Below are positions 17,699 to 26,556 of a stretch of DNA of 64,000 nt, piece by piece. The translations under genes were made by a program, and so were the position numbers. Numbering within the stretch: position 1 is the stretch's first letter; the number at the start of each line of letters is the position of its first letter. The stretch lies in contig CAVZEU010000005.1 in the NCBI GenBank assembly GCA_963774415.1, positions 228,210 through 292,209 of the forward strand, given 5' to 3'. Origin of the DNA: SZUA-36 sp963774415 (GTDB lineage: Bacteria > Pseudomonadota > Gammaproteobacteria > Xanthomonadales > SZUA-36). Below the pieces are notes generated by a model. That model was not told the DNA's origin and did no database searches. It saw only the letters and a program-made list of their open reading frames with translations.

Positions 17699-19246
17699 TC
17701 AGTGCCAGTCGCGCGGGGTGTCTGTCCAGCCCCCGTTCATCCTCTTGAGCCCCCCGTAGCCCGCCGCCCTGATCAGCGTTGCTTTGTTGTACACAACCTG
17801 GAAAGTGCCGGCAAAATTGCCCACCGGCACGTCCACGATGACCGCACCAAAAAACTGGTTGACGCCCGCCCCCCGCAAGATCGCGTTCGGGTCCTCGATG
17901 TCGGAAACGAACAACAGCCCGAACAACTTGGCGTTGCCGTTGAGCCACGTCGTCGTAGCGGCCGAGAGCAGCACCACGGGCGCCATGGGCGAGCCGATCG
18001 TCGTGTTCTGGATGGTGCAGTCAGGCCCGGATATCCAGTAGATTCCATGCGAGTCCGGCCCTAGCGAGTCACAACTGCTGAGCAACTGTGCGTTCGAGCG
18101 CATCAGCTGGTACAGGCTTTTCGGTATGCCGAAGAAATATTCGATCAAATCGCAAGGGAACGCATCGTCCACCCACATATCGATGCCGATATGCGGCGTT
18201 CCGGACTCGGTGTAGCTGATCGCTTCCCGTTGGCTGCAACTGCAGTTTGTCGTTGGACACTGCAGATCATCGGGGATGCTGTCTTGCCCGTACCATTCCT
18301 GGAGTTCACAGGTCGCCCAGGAACCGCTGGTGGAAAGCACGCTCGTATCCGAACACGATGGGTTGTCGTTCACCCACACCGACAACGGCACACCCAGGCC
18401 GGCGGCATTCGGGTTGGCGGCAACCTCCGCGTCCCCGGTGGGTGGAAACACGGTCGAGGTCGTCAACGGCACGGCGGGCGGCTGACCGCCGAACAGGGTC
18501 GTGTTGGCCAACTGGTCCGTGATCAGCGCTTCGCCGTAACAGGTGCCGGCGGAACAGTCGGATTCCCCCCTCGCCGCCAGGGTGATCATGTAATGGGTCC
18601 CGCTTGCCGAGGCGCCGGTGGAATCACATCCGCTCACTGGCGTGCCGCTGCTGAAGTCCACGACCAGCGGGCACAAAAGAGCCCGCACGCTCACCCTTTG
18701 CGAGGCCGGCAAGGTCGCCCCGCTGTTCAGTTTGAGTTCGTAGGGGTCGTCGGACGGGTCGTCCGGGTCATCCCAATAGTAGAAGTAACTGCCGGCGCGC
18801 CGATTGGCGTCCGGCTCGGCACGGCACGGATGCGCCAATTCGACCGGGTCCGTGTTGCTGTCATAATCGGAGGCATAGTCGCTGCATTTGCGCCAGCGCC
18901 CTGCCGTGGCTGAGAGCCAGCCACCGGTGCCGTCGCTGAGCAGGCTGTCGTCACTCGAGTTGATCAGGATCTGGTTGGCCAGCAAAAATTCCCGCGCCTG
19001 GTCGAGGCCGGATTGCGCGGCGTTGAAGGCCTGCTTGTAACGCACCTCGCTGGCGGATGAACGTTGCTCGGAAATACTGGCCTGTGAAACGTAGATCATC
19101 AGGGCCGCAAGCAGCAGCAACAACATGATGGCGGTGAAAAGCGTGATGACGCCGCGTGATCTGGCCGCCGGCGTGGCGTACCGGCCAAAAGCGAGCCGCT
19201 GCTGTCTTTCCCGCCGTATCGTGGTTATTTTGTCCTTCTCAGTCAC
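17699..19246 (-). CDS. pilX: PilX-like pilus assembly protein
   Basis: The 515-residue protein has the PilX N-terminal pattern: a basic leader, then SRGVITLFTAIMLLLLLAALMIYVSQ (a membrane helix at about residues 30-54), then EVRYKQAFNAAQSGLDQAREF. PilX is a minor component of type IV pili that links to PilV/PilW/PilY1. It is longer than the usual 170-200 residues, with a Ser/Asp/Cys-rich soluble part, as for the PilV next to it. The start is GTG 19246, directly after the pilW stop with no gap, so translation is probably coupled. PilV starts 15 bases after its stop. No PilY1 or PilE gene follows, unlike in many gammaproteobacterial operons. Confidence 0.75.
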   Translation of the reverse strand: MTEKDKITTIRRERQQRLAFGRYATPAARSRGVITLFTAIMLLLLLAALMIYVSQASISEQRSSASEVRYKQAFNAAQSGLDQAREFLLANQILINSSDDSLLSDGTGGWLSATAGRWRKCSDYASDYDSNTDPVELAHPCRAEPDANRRAGSYFYYWDDPDDPSDDPYELKLNSGATLPASQRVSVRALLCPLVVDFSSGTPVSGCDSTGASASGTHYMITLAARGESDCSAGTCYGEALITDQLANTTLFGGQPPAVPLTTSTVFPPTGDAEVAANPNAAGLGVPLSVWVNDNPSCSDTSVLSTSGSWATCELQEWYGQDSIPDDLQCPTTNCSCSQREAISYTESGTPHIGIDMWVDDAFPCDLIEYFFGIPKSLYQLMRSNAQLLSSCDSLGPDSHGIYWISGPDCTIQNTTIGSPMAPVVLLSAATTTWLNGNAKLFGLLFVSDIEDPNAILRGAGVNQFFGAVIVDVPVGNFAGTFQVVYNKATLIRAAGYGGLKRMNGGWTDTPRDWH

Positions 19247-19915
19247 TCACAGCACCAAGTTGTTCCGCACCAGCACGGTGTCCCCCACGGTGCGGTTGAT
19301 GGCGGCGTTCCGGACCAGGCGCGCGGAGGCCAGCATGCGGATTTTGCGAATTTTTTGCTGCACCGGGTTTCCGGCTGCGTCCACGTCGATCGCCTCGGTG
19401 TAGGACTGGTCGTCGTCCACGCGGAAGACGGTCACGTCGATCACGTTAGGGTCCGTGATGGCCCGCCACTCGCCGGCCGTCGACGTGCAATCCGGCGTGC
19501 CGCTGCCGGTCCAGGTTTGCACCACGCCGACGCCGTTGACGCTGCCCAGCCTGAAACCGCCGCCGCTGTCGTTGGTCGCGTCACCGTCATCGTTTCTGTC
19601 GTGAAGATAGGTGACGCAGTCCTGGTCCGCGTTGATGAACACGTCACCCGGCAAGTTGACGGACCCGTCACTGGCGCAATCCACGTTGGCAAAGCAGAGA
19701 ATGGCGTTCGACGTGAAACTCGCCCGCCGCACATCCCGGCTCATGAGTTGCAGGGTGGAGCGAAGCTCGTAGCTCAGCTTGGCCATTTCGACCGTCTTGG
19801 TGCCGGTGCCGAAGGTGTTGACCGTCAAGCGCGACATGGTCAGGACCACCACCAGGCTCAAAGCCAGCGCGATCATCATTTCCGTCAGCGTAAAGCCGCG
19901 GTTCCTGTAGTTCAC
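19247..19915 (-). CDS. pilW: PilW-like minor pilin
   Basis: The 222-residue protein starts at GTG 19915, placed by GGAGG eight bases upstream and by the expected short leader VNYRNRGFTLTEMMIALALS. Glu+5 and the hydrophobic helix are present. ELRSTLQLMSRDVRRASF is the PilW hallmark, and the soluble part holds several cysteine pairs. PilW forms part of the minor pilin complex that primes type IV pilus assembly. A longer frame from 20017 would give an unlikely leader with no prepilin site near the start. The gene lies 25 bases after fimT and joins pilX with no gap. Confidence 0.8.
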   Translation of the reverse strand: MNYRNRGFTLTEMMIALALSLVVVLTMSRLTVNTFGTGTKTVEMAKLSYELRSTLQLMSRDVRRASFTSNAILCFANVDCASDGSVNLPGDVFINADQDCVTYLHDRNDDGDATNDSGGGFRLGSVNGVGVVQTWTGSGTPDCTSTAGEWRAITDPNVIDVTVFRVDDDQSYTEAIDVDAAGNPVQQKIRKIRMLASARLVRNAAINRTVGDTVLVRNNLVL

Positions 19916-19940
19916 TCTCCCGTCCTCCGTTTGCCGATGC

Positions 19941-20513
19941 TCAGCAAGCGTCGTAGTGAAATACGTTCCGGTTCGGATCGAAGTTGCACACCTTGATCCT
20001 TCCAGTGGGCAACACATCCACCCTCAGGGCGTAGTTGCCGTCCTCAGATGCGAAATTGAAAAAGTGCTGCTCCCCAAGATCGGCATCGATCATCAATCCG
20101 CGCGCGGGCTCGAAGGTAAAAGAAGTATCGGAACTGTGCCCGGGCATTACGGTCAGCTTGAAATCTCCAGACCTGACGATCTCGGGCATTCCGCTCACCG
20201 CACAGAACGAGGCATCGGTGGTATCAGTGACGGTGCAGTCACAATTCACCGCTTGGGGCGCAACTCCGATGCACCAATCGGTGCTGCTGTTATGTATGAG
20301 ACGGACTGTCAGCGCGTCATTTTGCCGTACGGATGCACCTTGCACCGTTGCCAAAAAGGCCGCTACCTGTTCCGCGGTGGATGTCAGTTGGTGCCTGTTC
20401 CTGCCTTCTTTCCAAGAGGGAACGGCAAAGGTCAAAGCAATTGCCAAAACCGCCAGGGCGACACCGAACTCTATGAGAGAGAACCCCCCAGTCCTTTGAG
20501 TGTAGGTATTCAC
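19941..20513 (-). CDS. FimT/GspH-like minor pilin
   Basis: The first gene of the minor pilin operon encodes about 190 residues. GTG 20513 is chosen because AAAGGA sits six bases upstream and it gives a normal short prepilin leader (NTYTQRTGGFSLIEFGVALA) with cleavage before Phe and Glu+5. The GspH pattern continues with AFLATVQGASVRQNDALTVRL. FimT binds DNA in some Gammaproteobacteria and helps transformation, while GspH-like pilins belong to the type II system; neighbours PilW, PilX and PilV favour the type IV pilus role. Three to four cysteines (DWCIGV, NCDC) suggest disulphides. Confidence 0.75.
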   Translation of the reverse strand: MNTYTQRTGGFSLIEFGVALAVLAIALTFAVPSWKEGRNRHQLTSTAEQVAAFLATVQGASVRQNDALTVRLIHNSSTDWCIGVAPQAVNCDCTVTDTTDASFCAVSGMPEIVRSGDFKLTVMPGHSSDTSFTFEPARGLMIDADLGEQHFFNFASEDGNYALRVDVLPTGRIKVCNFDPNRNVFHYDAC

Positions 20514-20714
20514 GGCAAATCCTTTTGCAGTGATATTTTGTAGGATCAACATAGCACACGGCAAATTTTTAGTAAAGAATACGTGTGGCAAGCGAATGTG
20601 CTGCCCCTGGTGTGACGTGGGGCCGGCGCGTATTCGCCGACGGCGCGCTCGTGCGTCAGGTACCGATGGGTTACCATACGGCCTTTTCCGCCTCCAGCGC
20701 CTGGCCAAACCAAC

Positions 20715-21572
20715 ATGTCCCCGGTCGAATTGCTTGCATGGTTTGCCCCCTACCAGTTCTCGTGGCTCGCGGCGACGCTGTTCCCGCTGGCGGCGCTGCT
20801 GTACGCTGCGGGACTGAAATCCGCTCGCGCCGAAGGCGAGAGGACCGGGATCTGGCGGCCGTTTGCCTTTTTCGCCGGCATCACGCTGTGCTATATCGTC
20901 ATGCACACGCGCTTCGACTATTACGGGCAGTTCCTGTTCTTCATGCACCGCGCGCAGCACCTCGTGCTGCACCACACCGGCGCGCTCCTGATCGCGCTCG
21001 GCGATCCATTGCGTTACTGGAAAAAAGCACTGGCTTTTCCGGGCTCGCCGGCGGCGCAACGGGCCGTCGGCATACTGATCAGGGTGGTTGCGATACCCGC
21101 GCGTGTGCTGCAGCACCCGGTCATCGGCTCGTTCATTTTTGTCGGCCTGATCTATTTCTGGCTGACCCCGAGCGTGCATTTCGACGCCATGCTGAGCCAC
21201 CCGCTGTACCTTCTGATGAATTGGAGCATGCTCATCGACGGTTTGTTGTTCTGGTTGGTGCTGGTCGACCCGCGCCCGCCGCGAGAGGCCGGCACGCCGG
21301 GCTACCGCACCCGCTTTTTGATGATCCTGTTCACGGCCGTGCCGCAGATCGTTCTGGGCGCGTACATCACGTTCAGCCGGCAGAACATTTACACGGTCTA
21401 TTCCGTCTGCGGCCGGGCCTGGCCCATCAGCCCGAAGATAGACCAGCTTTACGGCGGCCTGCTGACCTGGATACCGCCGGCGATGATGGAAGTGCTCGCG
21501 GCCCTTATCGTATTATCGCTGCTGCTGCGCCGGGAGCGTGAAGCCGGCGCGGCGATGTCCAAGGCGGAGTAA
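20715..21572 (+). CDS. CtaG-type (caa3) cytochrome c oxidase assembly protein
   Basis: The 285-residue polytopic membrane protein belongs to the caa3_CtaG family, not to the Cox11 group. Visible signatures are FMHRAQHLVLHHTGALLIALGDP (about residues 76-98) and NWSMLIDGLLFWLVLVDPRP, along with seven or so membrane segments. These proteins help copper insertion or assembly of haem-copper oxidases. It is followed 8 bases downstream by an SCO copper chaperone, so the two probably work together on an oxidase whose subunit genes are not in the window. The start ATG 20715 has only weak upstream purines. Confidence 0.85.
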   Translation: MSPVELLAWFAPYQFSWLAATLFPLAALLYAAGLKSARAEGERTGIWRPFAFFAGITLCYIVMHTRFDYYGQFLFFMHRAQHLVLHHTGALLIALGDPLRYWKKALAFPGSPAAQRAVGILIRVVAIPARVLQHPVIGSFIFVGLIYFWLTPSVHFDAMLSHPLYLLMNWSMLIDGLLFWLVLVDPRPPREAGTPGYRTRFLMILFTAVPQIVLGAYITFSRQNIYTVYSVCGRAWPISPKIDQLYGGLLTWIPPAMMEVLAALIVLSLLLRREREAGAAMSKAE

Positions 21573-21580
21573 GAAAAGTG

Positions 21581-22180
21581 ATGTTGAAAGCCGTCCGGAT
21601 CATCGGCTGCGTGCTCCTCGTCGTGGCGCTGCTTGGCGGCTGCTCAGGCGGCGTAAACCAATTCCACGCCAAAAACATTGCACGGCTGATGCCGCCGCTG
21701 GCCTTCGAGCTGACCGACGAGAACGGCAAAGCCGTGACGGCCGCCGACTACCGCGGCAAGACCGTCATGCTGTTTTTCGGTTTTACCCATTGCCCGCACT
21801 TCTGCCCGATGACGCTGGCAAAACTGGCCCGCGTGCTGGACCAGCTTCCGCAGGGGATGCGCAAGGACGTCCGTGTGCTGTTCGTCAGCGTCGACCCTGA
21901 CCGTGATACGCCGCGGCGCCTCGCCGCTTACACTGACAACTTCGCACCGGAAGTGACCGGCCTGACCGGGACCGAGGCGCATCTGCGGGCGCTGGCCAAG
22001 CGCTATCGCACGACTTTCAGCTACGGGCCAGCGGATGCGGAAGGAAACTATAACGTCTCACACGGTCTTGCCATCTACGTCTTCGACCGGCAAGGCAAGG
22101 CGAGGCTGATGATACTGAAAGAACAGACCATCGGGCAGATCGCGGACGATGTCCGCAAGCTCACGGCAAAACGCCCCTGA
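21581..22180 (+). CDS. SCO1/SenC-family copper chaperone lipoprotein
   Basis: The 199-residue protein has a lipoprotein signal (VALLGGC, lipid Cys at residue 21), then a thioredoxin fold with the copper-binding pair CPHFC (C71, C75) in FFGFTHCPHFCPMTLAKL. The third ligand is probably the His in VSHGLAIYVFD. SCO proteins deliver copper or reduce cysteines in the CuA site of cytochrome c oxidase. GTG 21578 and ATG 21581 are adjacent in-frame starts. It lies just after the CtaG gene, which fits an oxidase-assembly operon. Confidence 0.9.
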   Translation: MLKAVRIIGCVLLVVALLGGCSGGVNQFHAKNIARLMPPLAFELTDENGKAVTAADYRGKTVMLFFGFTHCPHFCPMTLAKLARVLDQLPQGMRKDVRVLFVSVDPDRDTPRRLAAYTDNFAPEVTGLTGTEAHLRALAKRYRTTFSYGPADAEGNYNVSHGLAIYVFDRQGKARLMILKEQTIGQIADDVRKLTAKRP

Positions 22181-22242
22181 GCGGAAAACAACCCAAACCC
22201 GGGGCGAGCACCGCACCAGGGGTTGCCGAGCCAGCGCCGGGT

Positions 22243-22482
22243 TCAGGCGTCCACGGCCCGGGCAGCCTGTCGTGCGGCAGCCTTGATTTCAGCGAGCAGG
22301 CTGTCCTCGCCGCCGCTGAAACCTTCGGCCGTGGATTCCTGCAGATGCGTTGCTTCGGCTTCCCAGTTGGTCAGTACAGCCAGTTTCTGCCGCGGCTCCA
22401 GCGACGCGTCCTTGAGTACGTCGCGGGGATGGTCGTAGACGCTGGTCGGGTTGAGCATCGCTTGTTGGTACTTGTTTTCCAT
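22243..22482 (-). CDS. Conserved small cytosolic protein of unknown function
   Basis: The 79-residue protein from ATG 22482 reads MENKYQQAMLNPTSVYDHPR and then DVLKDASLEPRQKLAVLTNW. It resembles a widespread small proteobacterial family (pattern: NP...vf..P.dVL.d..Lt..qKi.iL..We.ea..l). No function is known to me. A longer frame to 22587 runs through a partial GGGGTC repeat and is unlikely. It is surrounded by plus-strand genes. Confidence 0.65.
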   Translation of the reverse strand: MENKYQQAMLNPTSVYDHPRDVLKDASLEPRQKLAVLTNWEAEATHLQESTAEGFSGGEDSLLAEIKAAARQAARAVDA

Positions 22483-22699
22483 AAGCACTGATATGGGGTC
22501 AAACCCGGCTACATTAAAGCCGTGAGCATTGGACCCCAATGAGGGCGATGAGTCAACGGACAGGCAGCCGCGCCGGAAACAGTGCACAATGACACGATAC
22601 CGGGCTTACACGGTCCCAATCTGCAAAAGCGTCCCATTTGCCGCCATCAGGCGCGCCTCGACCCGGGCGCGCTGACCCGAGGAAGGAGGCCGCTTTATT

Positions 22700-23344
22700 A
22701 TGAAGGCTTTACGCATTGTCATTGGAATTCTCATCCTGGCAGTCCTCGCCCTCCTCGGATTCGTCTACTCGGGCGCCTACCCGATCGGTGCGGACGTGCC
22801 CCACACCGGACTCGTGTATAAGCTGCTGGACACGCTGCGGGAGCGCTCGGTCGGCGTGCGCGCGGTGGACATCCGGGTGCCGGAACTGGGCAGCAAGGCG
22901 ATGATTCTTGCCGGGGCCGGGGCGTACGACGAGATGTGCGCCCAATGCCACATGCGGCCCGGCCAGACCGAGAGCGAACTATCGACGGGGCTTTACCCGA
23001 AACCGCCCAACCTGACCGTCCCGGACCGGGACGAGGCTGATGGCGACGAAGACACCGTGGGGCCGGCGCAGGAGTTCTGGATCATCAAGCACGGCATCAA
23101 GGCCTCGGCCATGCCGGCCTGGGGGCTCACGCACGACGATCAGCGGATCTGGTCCATGGTCGCCTTTCTGCAGAAGCTGCCCGCGCTCTCGCGAGAACAG
23201 TACGATGCCATGATCTCGGACGCCCGCCTGGAGGCGGCTGAACACGACGCTGAACGGCACCGGCGGCCCATGCAGCAAGAACCAGCCGCTGCGCAAGGCG
23301 CGAATCCCCAAGCGGAGTCCGACGGGCACGGCGAATCAGGATAG
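22700..23344 (+). CDS. Membrane-anchored class I cytochrome c
   Basis: The 214-residue protein has an N-terminal membrane anchor (residues 4-24) and one c-type haem site, C80-A-Q-C83-H84, with the likely distal ligand M138 in ASAMPAWG. The body is therefore periplasmic. The last 40 residues are a charged, Pro/Gln/Glu-rich tail with no clear fold. It could carry electrons to a terminal oxidase or the NO reductase, and it lies near CtaG and SCO assembly genes. ATG 22700 follows a GGAAGGAGG stretch about 11 bases upstream. Confidence 0.85.
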   Translation: MKALRIVIGILILAVLALLGFVYSGAYPIGADVPHTGLVYKLLDTLRERSVGVRAVDIRVPELGSKAMILAGAGAYDEMCAQCHMRPGQTESELSTGLYPKPPNLTVPDRDEADGDEDTVGPAQEFWIIKHGIKASAMPAWGLTHDDQRIWSMVAFLQKLPALSREQYDAMISDARLEAAEHDAERHRRPMQQEPAAAQGANPQAESDGHGESG

Positions 23345-23605
23345 GTGCACATCCGACTGGAGGAAGTAATACGCCGGCAGCAGGTTGAATGGCCAGAGCG
23401 CTGTCAGCGCGCCTTTCTCCCGGCCCGGGCGGGGTCAAAACCGTGTGCCAGTGGCCAAATTCGCCACGAGATCGCGCGTCAATCCGCCGTCCACGGCTGC
23501 CGTCGGTTCCAGACCCCACGTCCCGACACGCTTGGCCGCACAATGTAACCTTTGGCCCGTTCCTTGCATCCAATGCAGGTGTGTAAATAAACCGGGAACC
23601 CTACC

Positions 23606-24373
23606 ATGAAGAAATACCTGTTCGCAGTCCTCGTCCTGGCCGCCGGCAGCGCGCAGGCCTGGAACTGCAAGTACGACCGCAACATCGACGTCAACGTGAA
23701 TCTCACAGGCAGTGAAAAATTGGTGGTGGAGGCCGCGGCCGGCGACTTGCACATCAACGGCCGTCCCGGCATCAGCGAAGCCCGCGCCCATGGCCGGGTG
23801 TGCGTGTCCGACGAGGAATGGCTGAATGAGGCCAGGCTGGACACCGAGGGCGGGCGCGAAGCGCGTATCTCGGTGGTGCTGCCCGACTACAGTGGCCGAA
23901 AACTCTTCGGCAGACACTACCGCTACATGGACCTGACAATCGACGTGCCCGAATGGACGGCTCTCGACGTTACGGACAGCTCGGGTGACACCGTGATCGA
24001 ACATGCCGGGCCGCTCTCCATACGCGACAGTAGCGGCGACATCGAGATCGACGGCGTCAAGGGCGATGTCACCCTCGATGATTCCTCGGGGGATATCGAA
24101 GTGCACGGCGTCGACGGTAACGTCACGGTGGTCTCCGACAGCTCCGGCGACATCCGCGGGGACGACGTCCAGGGCGGTGTGCTGGTTCGACGCGACAGCT
24201 CGGGCGATATCCGCTTCAGCGGCGTGCGTGACGATTTCGTGGTGGAACACGATTCCTCGGGCGACATCGTGGCCAGGGATATCGGCGGCGACTTCCGTGT
24301 ACTGCATGACAGCAGCGGCAGCATCAGCTCGCACGATGTGTCCGGCAAGGTCGAGACCCCGGGAAGGCATTGA
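23606..24373 (+). CDS. Exported DUF4097-type repeat protein
   Basis: The 255-residue protein has a signal peptide (MKKYLFAVLVLAAGSAQA). From about residue 120, it repeats a DSSGDI-like unit about every 18-20 residues (DSSGDTVIEHAG, DSSGDIEIDGVKG, DSSGDIEVHGVDG, DSSGDIRGDDVQG and so on, about eight copies). This pattern predicts a regular right-handed beta-helix, as in DUF4097 and polymer-forming adhesin-like proteins, in the periplasm or cell envelope. No catalytic site is visible. The function is unknown; related proteins often accompany stress regulators. Confidence 0.75.
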   Translation: MKKYLFAVLVLAAGSAQAWNCKYDRNIDVNVNLTGSEKLVVEAAAGDLHINGRPGISEARAHGRVCVSDEEWLNEARLDTEGGREARISVVLPDYSGRKLFGRHYRYMDLTIDVPEWTALDVTDSSGDTVIEHAGPLSIRDSSGDIEIDGVKGDVTLDDSSGDIEVHGVDGNVTVVSDSSGDIRGDDVQGGVLVRRDSSGDIRFSGVRDDFVVEHDSSGDIVARDIGGDFRVLHDSSGSISSHDVSGKVETPGRH

Positions 24374-24429
24374 GCCGGCGGGGGCTGCGCGTGAGCCGTT
24401 CCCGTCTTTTGCAGTAACGGCTGCGTCCG

Positions 24430-24693
24430 TCAGTGCCCCCGGGGCTTGCGCCTGCGCCGCAGCGTGATGACCGCGCCGAGGGCGCTGGTCAGCAGCCAGA
24501 AAAGCTCGATGACGAAGGCCGGGAAATTGAAATCATACGCCAACGAGACGAGGATGAAGGCCGCGCCGGCGGCGTTGGCAATCGAGTAGCCGAGCGCGCT
24601 GGATTGCACTTTTCCGACCTGGAGCAGGAAATACGAGCCGACGATCAGGGCCACGCCGACCGTGCCGACCACGTCGTGGATTGATACCGTCAT
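24430..24693 (-). CDS. CBU_0592-like small membrane protein
   Basis: The 87-residue protein has three predicted membrane helices (about residues 6-26, 34-54 and 58-78), a family-like NAAGAAFILVSLAYDFNFPA stretch, and a basic tail RRRRKPRGH. Proteins of this kind are common in Gammaproteobacteria but have no known function. It lies 24 bases after the start of, and on the same strand as, the first TolB/TPR paralogue, so it could be the last gene of that group. Confidence 0.7.
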   Translation of the reverse strand: MTVSIHDVVGTVGVALIVGSYFLLQVGKVQSSALGYSIANAAGAAFILVSLAYDFNFPAFVIELFWLLTSALGAVITLRRRRKPRGH

Positions 24694-24717
24694 CTGACTC
24701 TCCCGATAATTCAGCCG

Positions 24718-26517
24718 TCAATGGCAGGCGAAATCGTCCTTACCCAACGGCTTGCAATAATCCCCCCAGCCGTCCTTGCGCCAGTAGTCGACGAGTTTCA
24801 GTTCCCTCATGAGCGTCTTGAACTCGGGCAGCTTGCGGTAGGGCTCGGTCTCCGGAAAAAACGTAAAGAAATCCCCCCACCAACCGAGCTTGATCATCTT
24901 CGACAGCAGCGCGAAGAACTTGTCCTTCTGGTTCAAAACGCAAAGGACGCTCGGGTCGTTCATGGCGATCTTGACCTGTTCCGGCTTGAGCCCTTCCAGG
25001 CCTTTTTCCCTGGCGTCGAACCAGGTCTCCGTGAGCGCCCTGTAAGGGGCGGGGATATTCTCCGCTTTCGCGAACACTTCGCGCGCCTGCTGCCTTTGTC
25101 CAACGAGCCACAGGACTTGCGCATACTCGCCCACCATGAAAAACAAGTCCGGGCCCAGATCGGCCTGTTTTTTCGCGAACGGCAGGGCAGCGGAAAAATC
25201 CCCGATGGCCCAGTAGGCGTTGAGCATGGCATGCAGGTAGATCGGCACCCGCGGTTCCAGGGCGACGAGCTTTTGGGCCAGCGGCAGCGCGGCCCGGACC
25301 TTGCCGACCGCCTGCAGAAATTCGACGTAGTCCTCGAGGATCACCGGGTTGTCGGCGTCGATCGAGAGGGCCTTCTCGTAAGCCTCCCCGGCCTCGTGCC
25401 ATTGCAGACGCGTGCGGTAAACATTGGCGAGTGCGCCCAGCGCCTCGACCGAGTTGGGGTCGAGGATCAGCGCCTTCTGCGCGGCGATGTACGCCCTGGC
25501 GAACGCGGCGGCGCTTTGCATCGGCTCGTCTTCATAAATCCAGTTTGGCGCCAGCGCCAGTGCCTGCGCGTACACCGCCCAGCCGGGGGCGAAATCCGGC
25601 TCCATGTCCGTGACCTTCCGGGCAAGGTCGAGCGCCTCTGGAATGTGCCGGCCCTTGTGCGCTTCGCGGGCTTTTAAATACAGGTCGTAGGCGGCCATGT
25701 TGTCGGTGCGGTTGGCGGCACTGGCTTCACCCGCCCCGCCCCCGAACGACACCTCGAGCGCGGCGGCGATGGCGCGGGAGATTTCATCCTGGACGACGAA
25801 GATATCGGTCAGTTTCCTGTCGTAGGTTTCCGACCAGACGTGGAAGCCGTCCTTGGCCTGGACCAGTTGCGCGGTGATGCGCACCGTGTCGGCGTCCTTC
25901 CTGACGCTGCCCTCGATCAGGTAATCGACGCCCAGTTCCTTGCCGATGGTCCGCAGGTCCTCGTTCTTGCCCTTGTAGGCGAACGACGAGGTGCGCCCCG
26001 CCACGCGCAGCGCGTGGTTCTTGGCGAGCACGTTCAAAATCTCCTCGGTCATGCCGTCGGAGAAGAACTCCTGTGTGGGATCGCCGGACATGTTGACGAA
26101 CGGCAGCACCGCGAGCGAGGTCTGCCCGGCCTCGGCCTCGGAGATGATGCCGCCGGGCCGCTCGCCGACGATATAGAAACGGTCGACGAGCAGGAAAATG
26201 ACCGCCAGCGAGAGCCCGCCGATGATCAGCTTGTCGATCTTGCGCCCGGTTTTCGGTGTAATCGATTGGTACTTGTCGACCTCGGCGGTCTTGACCAGCC
26301 CCTGCGGCGTCATTTCGAATGCCCAGGAAATCACCATCGCCACCGGAAAACCGATCGCGAGCAGGACCAGCACCATCTGCGGGAACCACGCCGGGAAGGT
26401 CAGGATGTCCTTGATGATATCGACGAACTGCAGGATGACCCAGCTGACGACGATATAGGCCACGCCGACCCGGAAAACGTTGCGGCGTTTGAGCTCCTGG
26501 AAAAGACCGGAAGCCAT
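24718..26517 (-). CDS. TolB-like/TPR membrane protein, paralogue 1
   Basis: The 599-residue protein starts LFQELKRRNVFRVGVAYIVV. It has three predicted membrane helices in the first 115 residues, then a TolB/FlgO-like domain (about 130-260: LAVLPFVNMSGDPTQEFFSDG, then YLIEGSVRKDADTVRITAQ, then FHVWSETYDRKLTDIFVVQD), and TPR helices to the end. By the positive-inside rule the soluble part is periplasmic. Such proteins resemble the sensor halves of some adenylate cyclases and CadC-like regulators, but no cyclase or DNA-binding domain is present. It ends with GDYCKPLGKDDFACH, a Cys pair that is kept in both paralogues next to it. Confidence 0.8.
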   Translation of the reverse strand: MASGLFQELKRRNVFRVGVAYIVVSWVILQFVDIIKDILTFPAWFPQMVLVLLAIGFPVAMVISWAFEMTPQGLVKTAEVDKYQSITPKTGRKIDKLIIGGLSLAVIFLLVDRFYIVGERPGGIISEAEAGQTSLAVLPFVNMSGDPTQEFFSDGMTEEILNVLAKNHALRVAGRTSSFAYKGKNEDLRTIGKELGVDYLIEGSVRKDADTVRITAQLVQAKDGFHVWSETYDRKLTDIFVVQDEISRAIAAALEVSFGGGAGEASAANRTDNMAAYDLYLKAREAHKGRHIPEALDLARKVTDMEPDFAPGWAVYAQALALAPNWIYEDEPMQSAAAFARAYIAAQKALILDPNSVEALGALANVYRTRLQWHEAGEAYEKALSIDADNPVILEDYVEFLQAVGKVRAALPLAQKLVALEPRVPIYLHAMLNAYWAIGDFSAALPFAKKQADLGPDLFFMVGEYAQVLWLVGQRQQAREVFAKAENIPAPYRALTETWFDAREKGLEGLKPEQVKIAMNDPSVLCVLNQKDKFFALLSKMIKLGWWGDFFTFFPETEPYRKLPEFKTLMRELKLVDYWRKDGWGDYCKPLGKDDFACH

Positions 26518-26556
26518 CTCAGGAATCCCCGTATACCGCGTTATGTTGTCTGACCA

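Noticed and set aside
22495..22537. GGGGTC...GACCCC pair as another copy of the dispersed repeat
   Set aside because: Only six bases match the element; the rest differs, so the relation is uncertain.
23545..23570. GTAACC-N16-CATC upstream of the DUF4097 gene as a third ECF promoter
   Set aside because: The -35 part matches but the -10 part (CATC) departs from CGAA/CGTA at two positions, too weak to claim.
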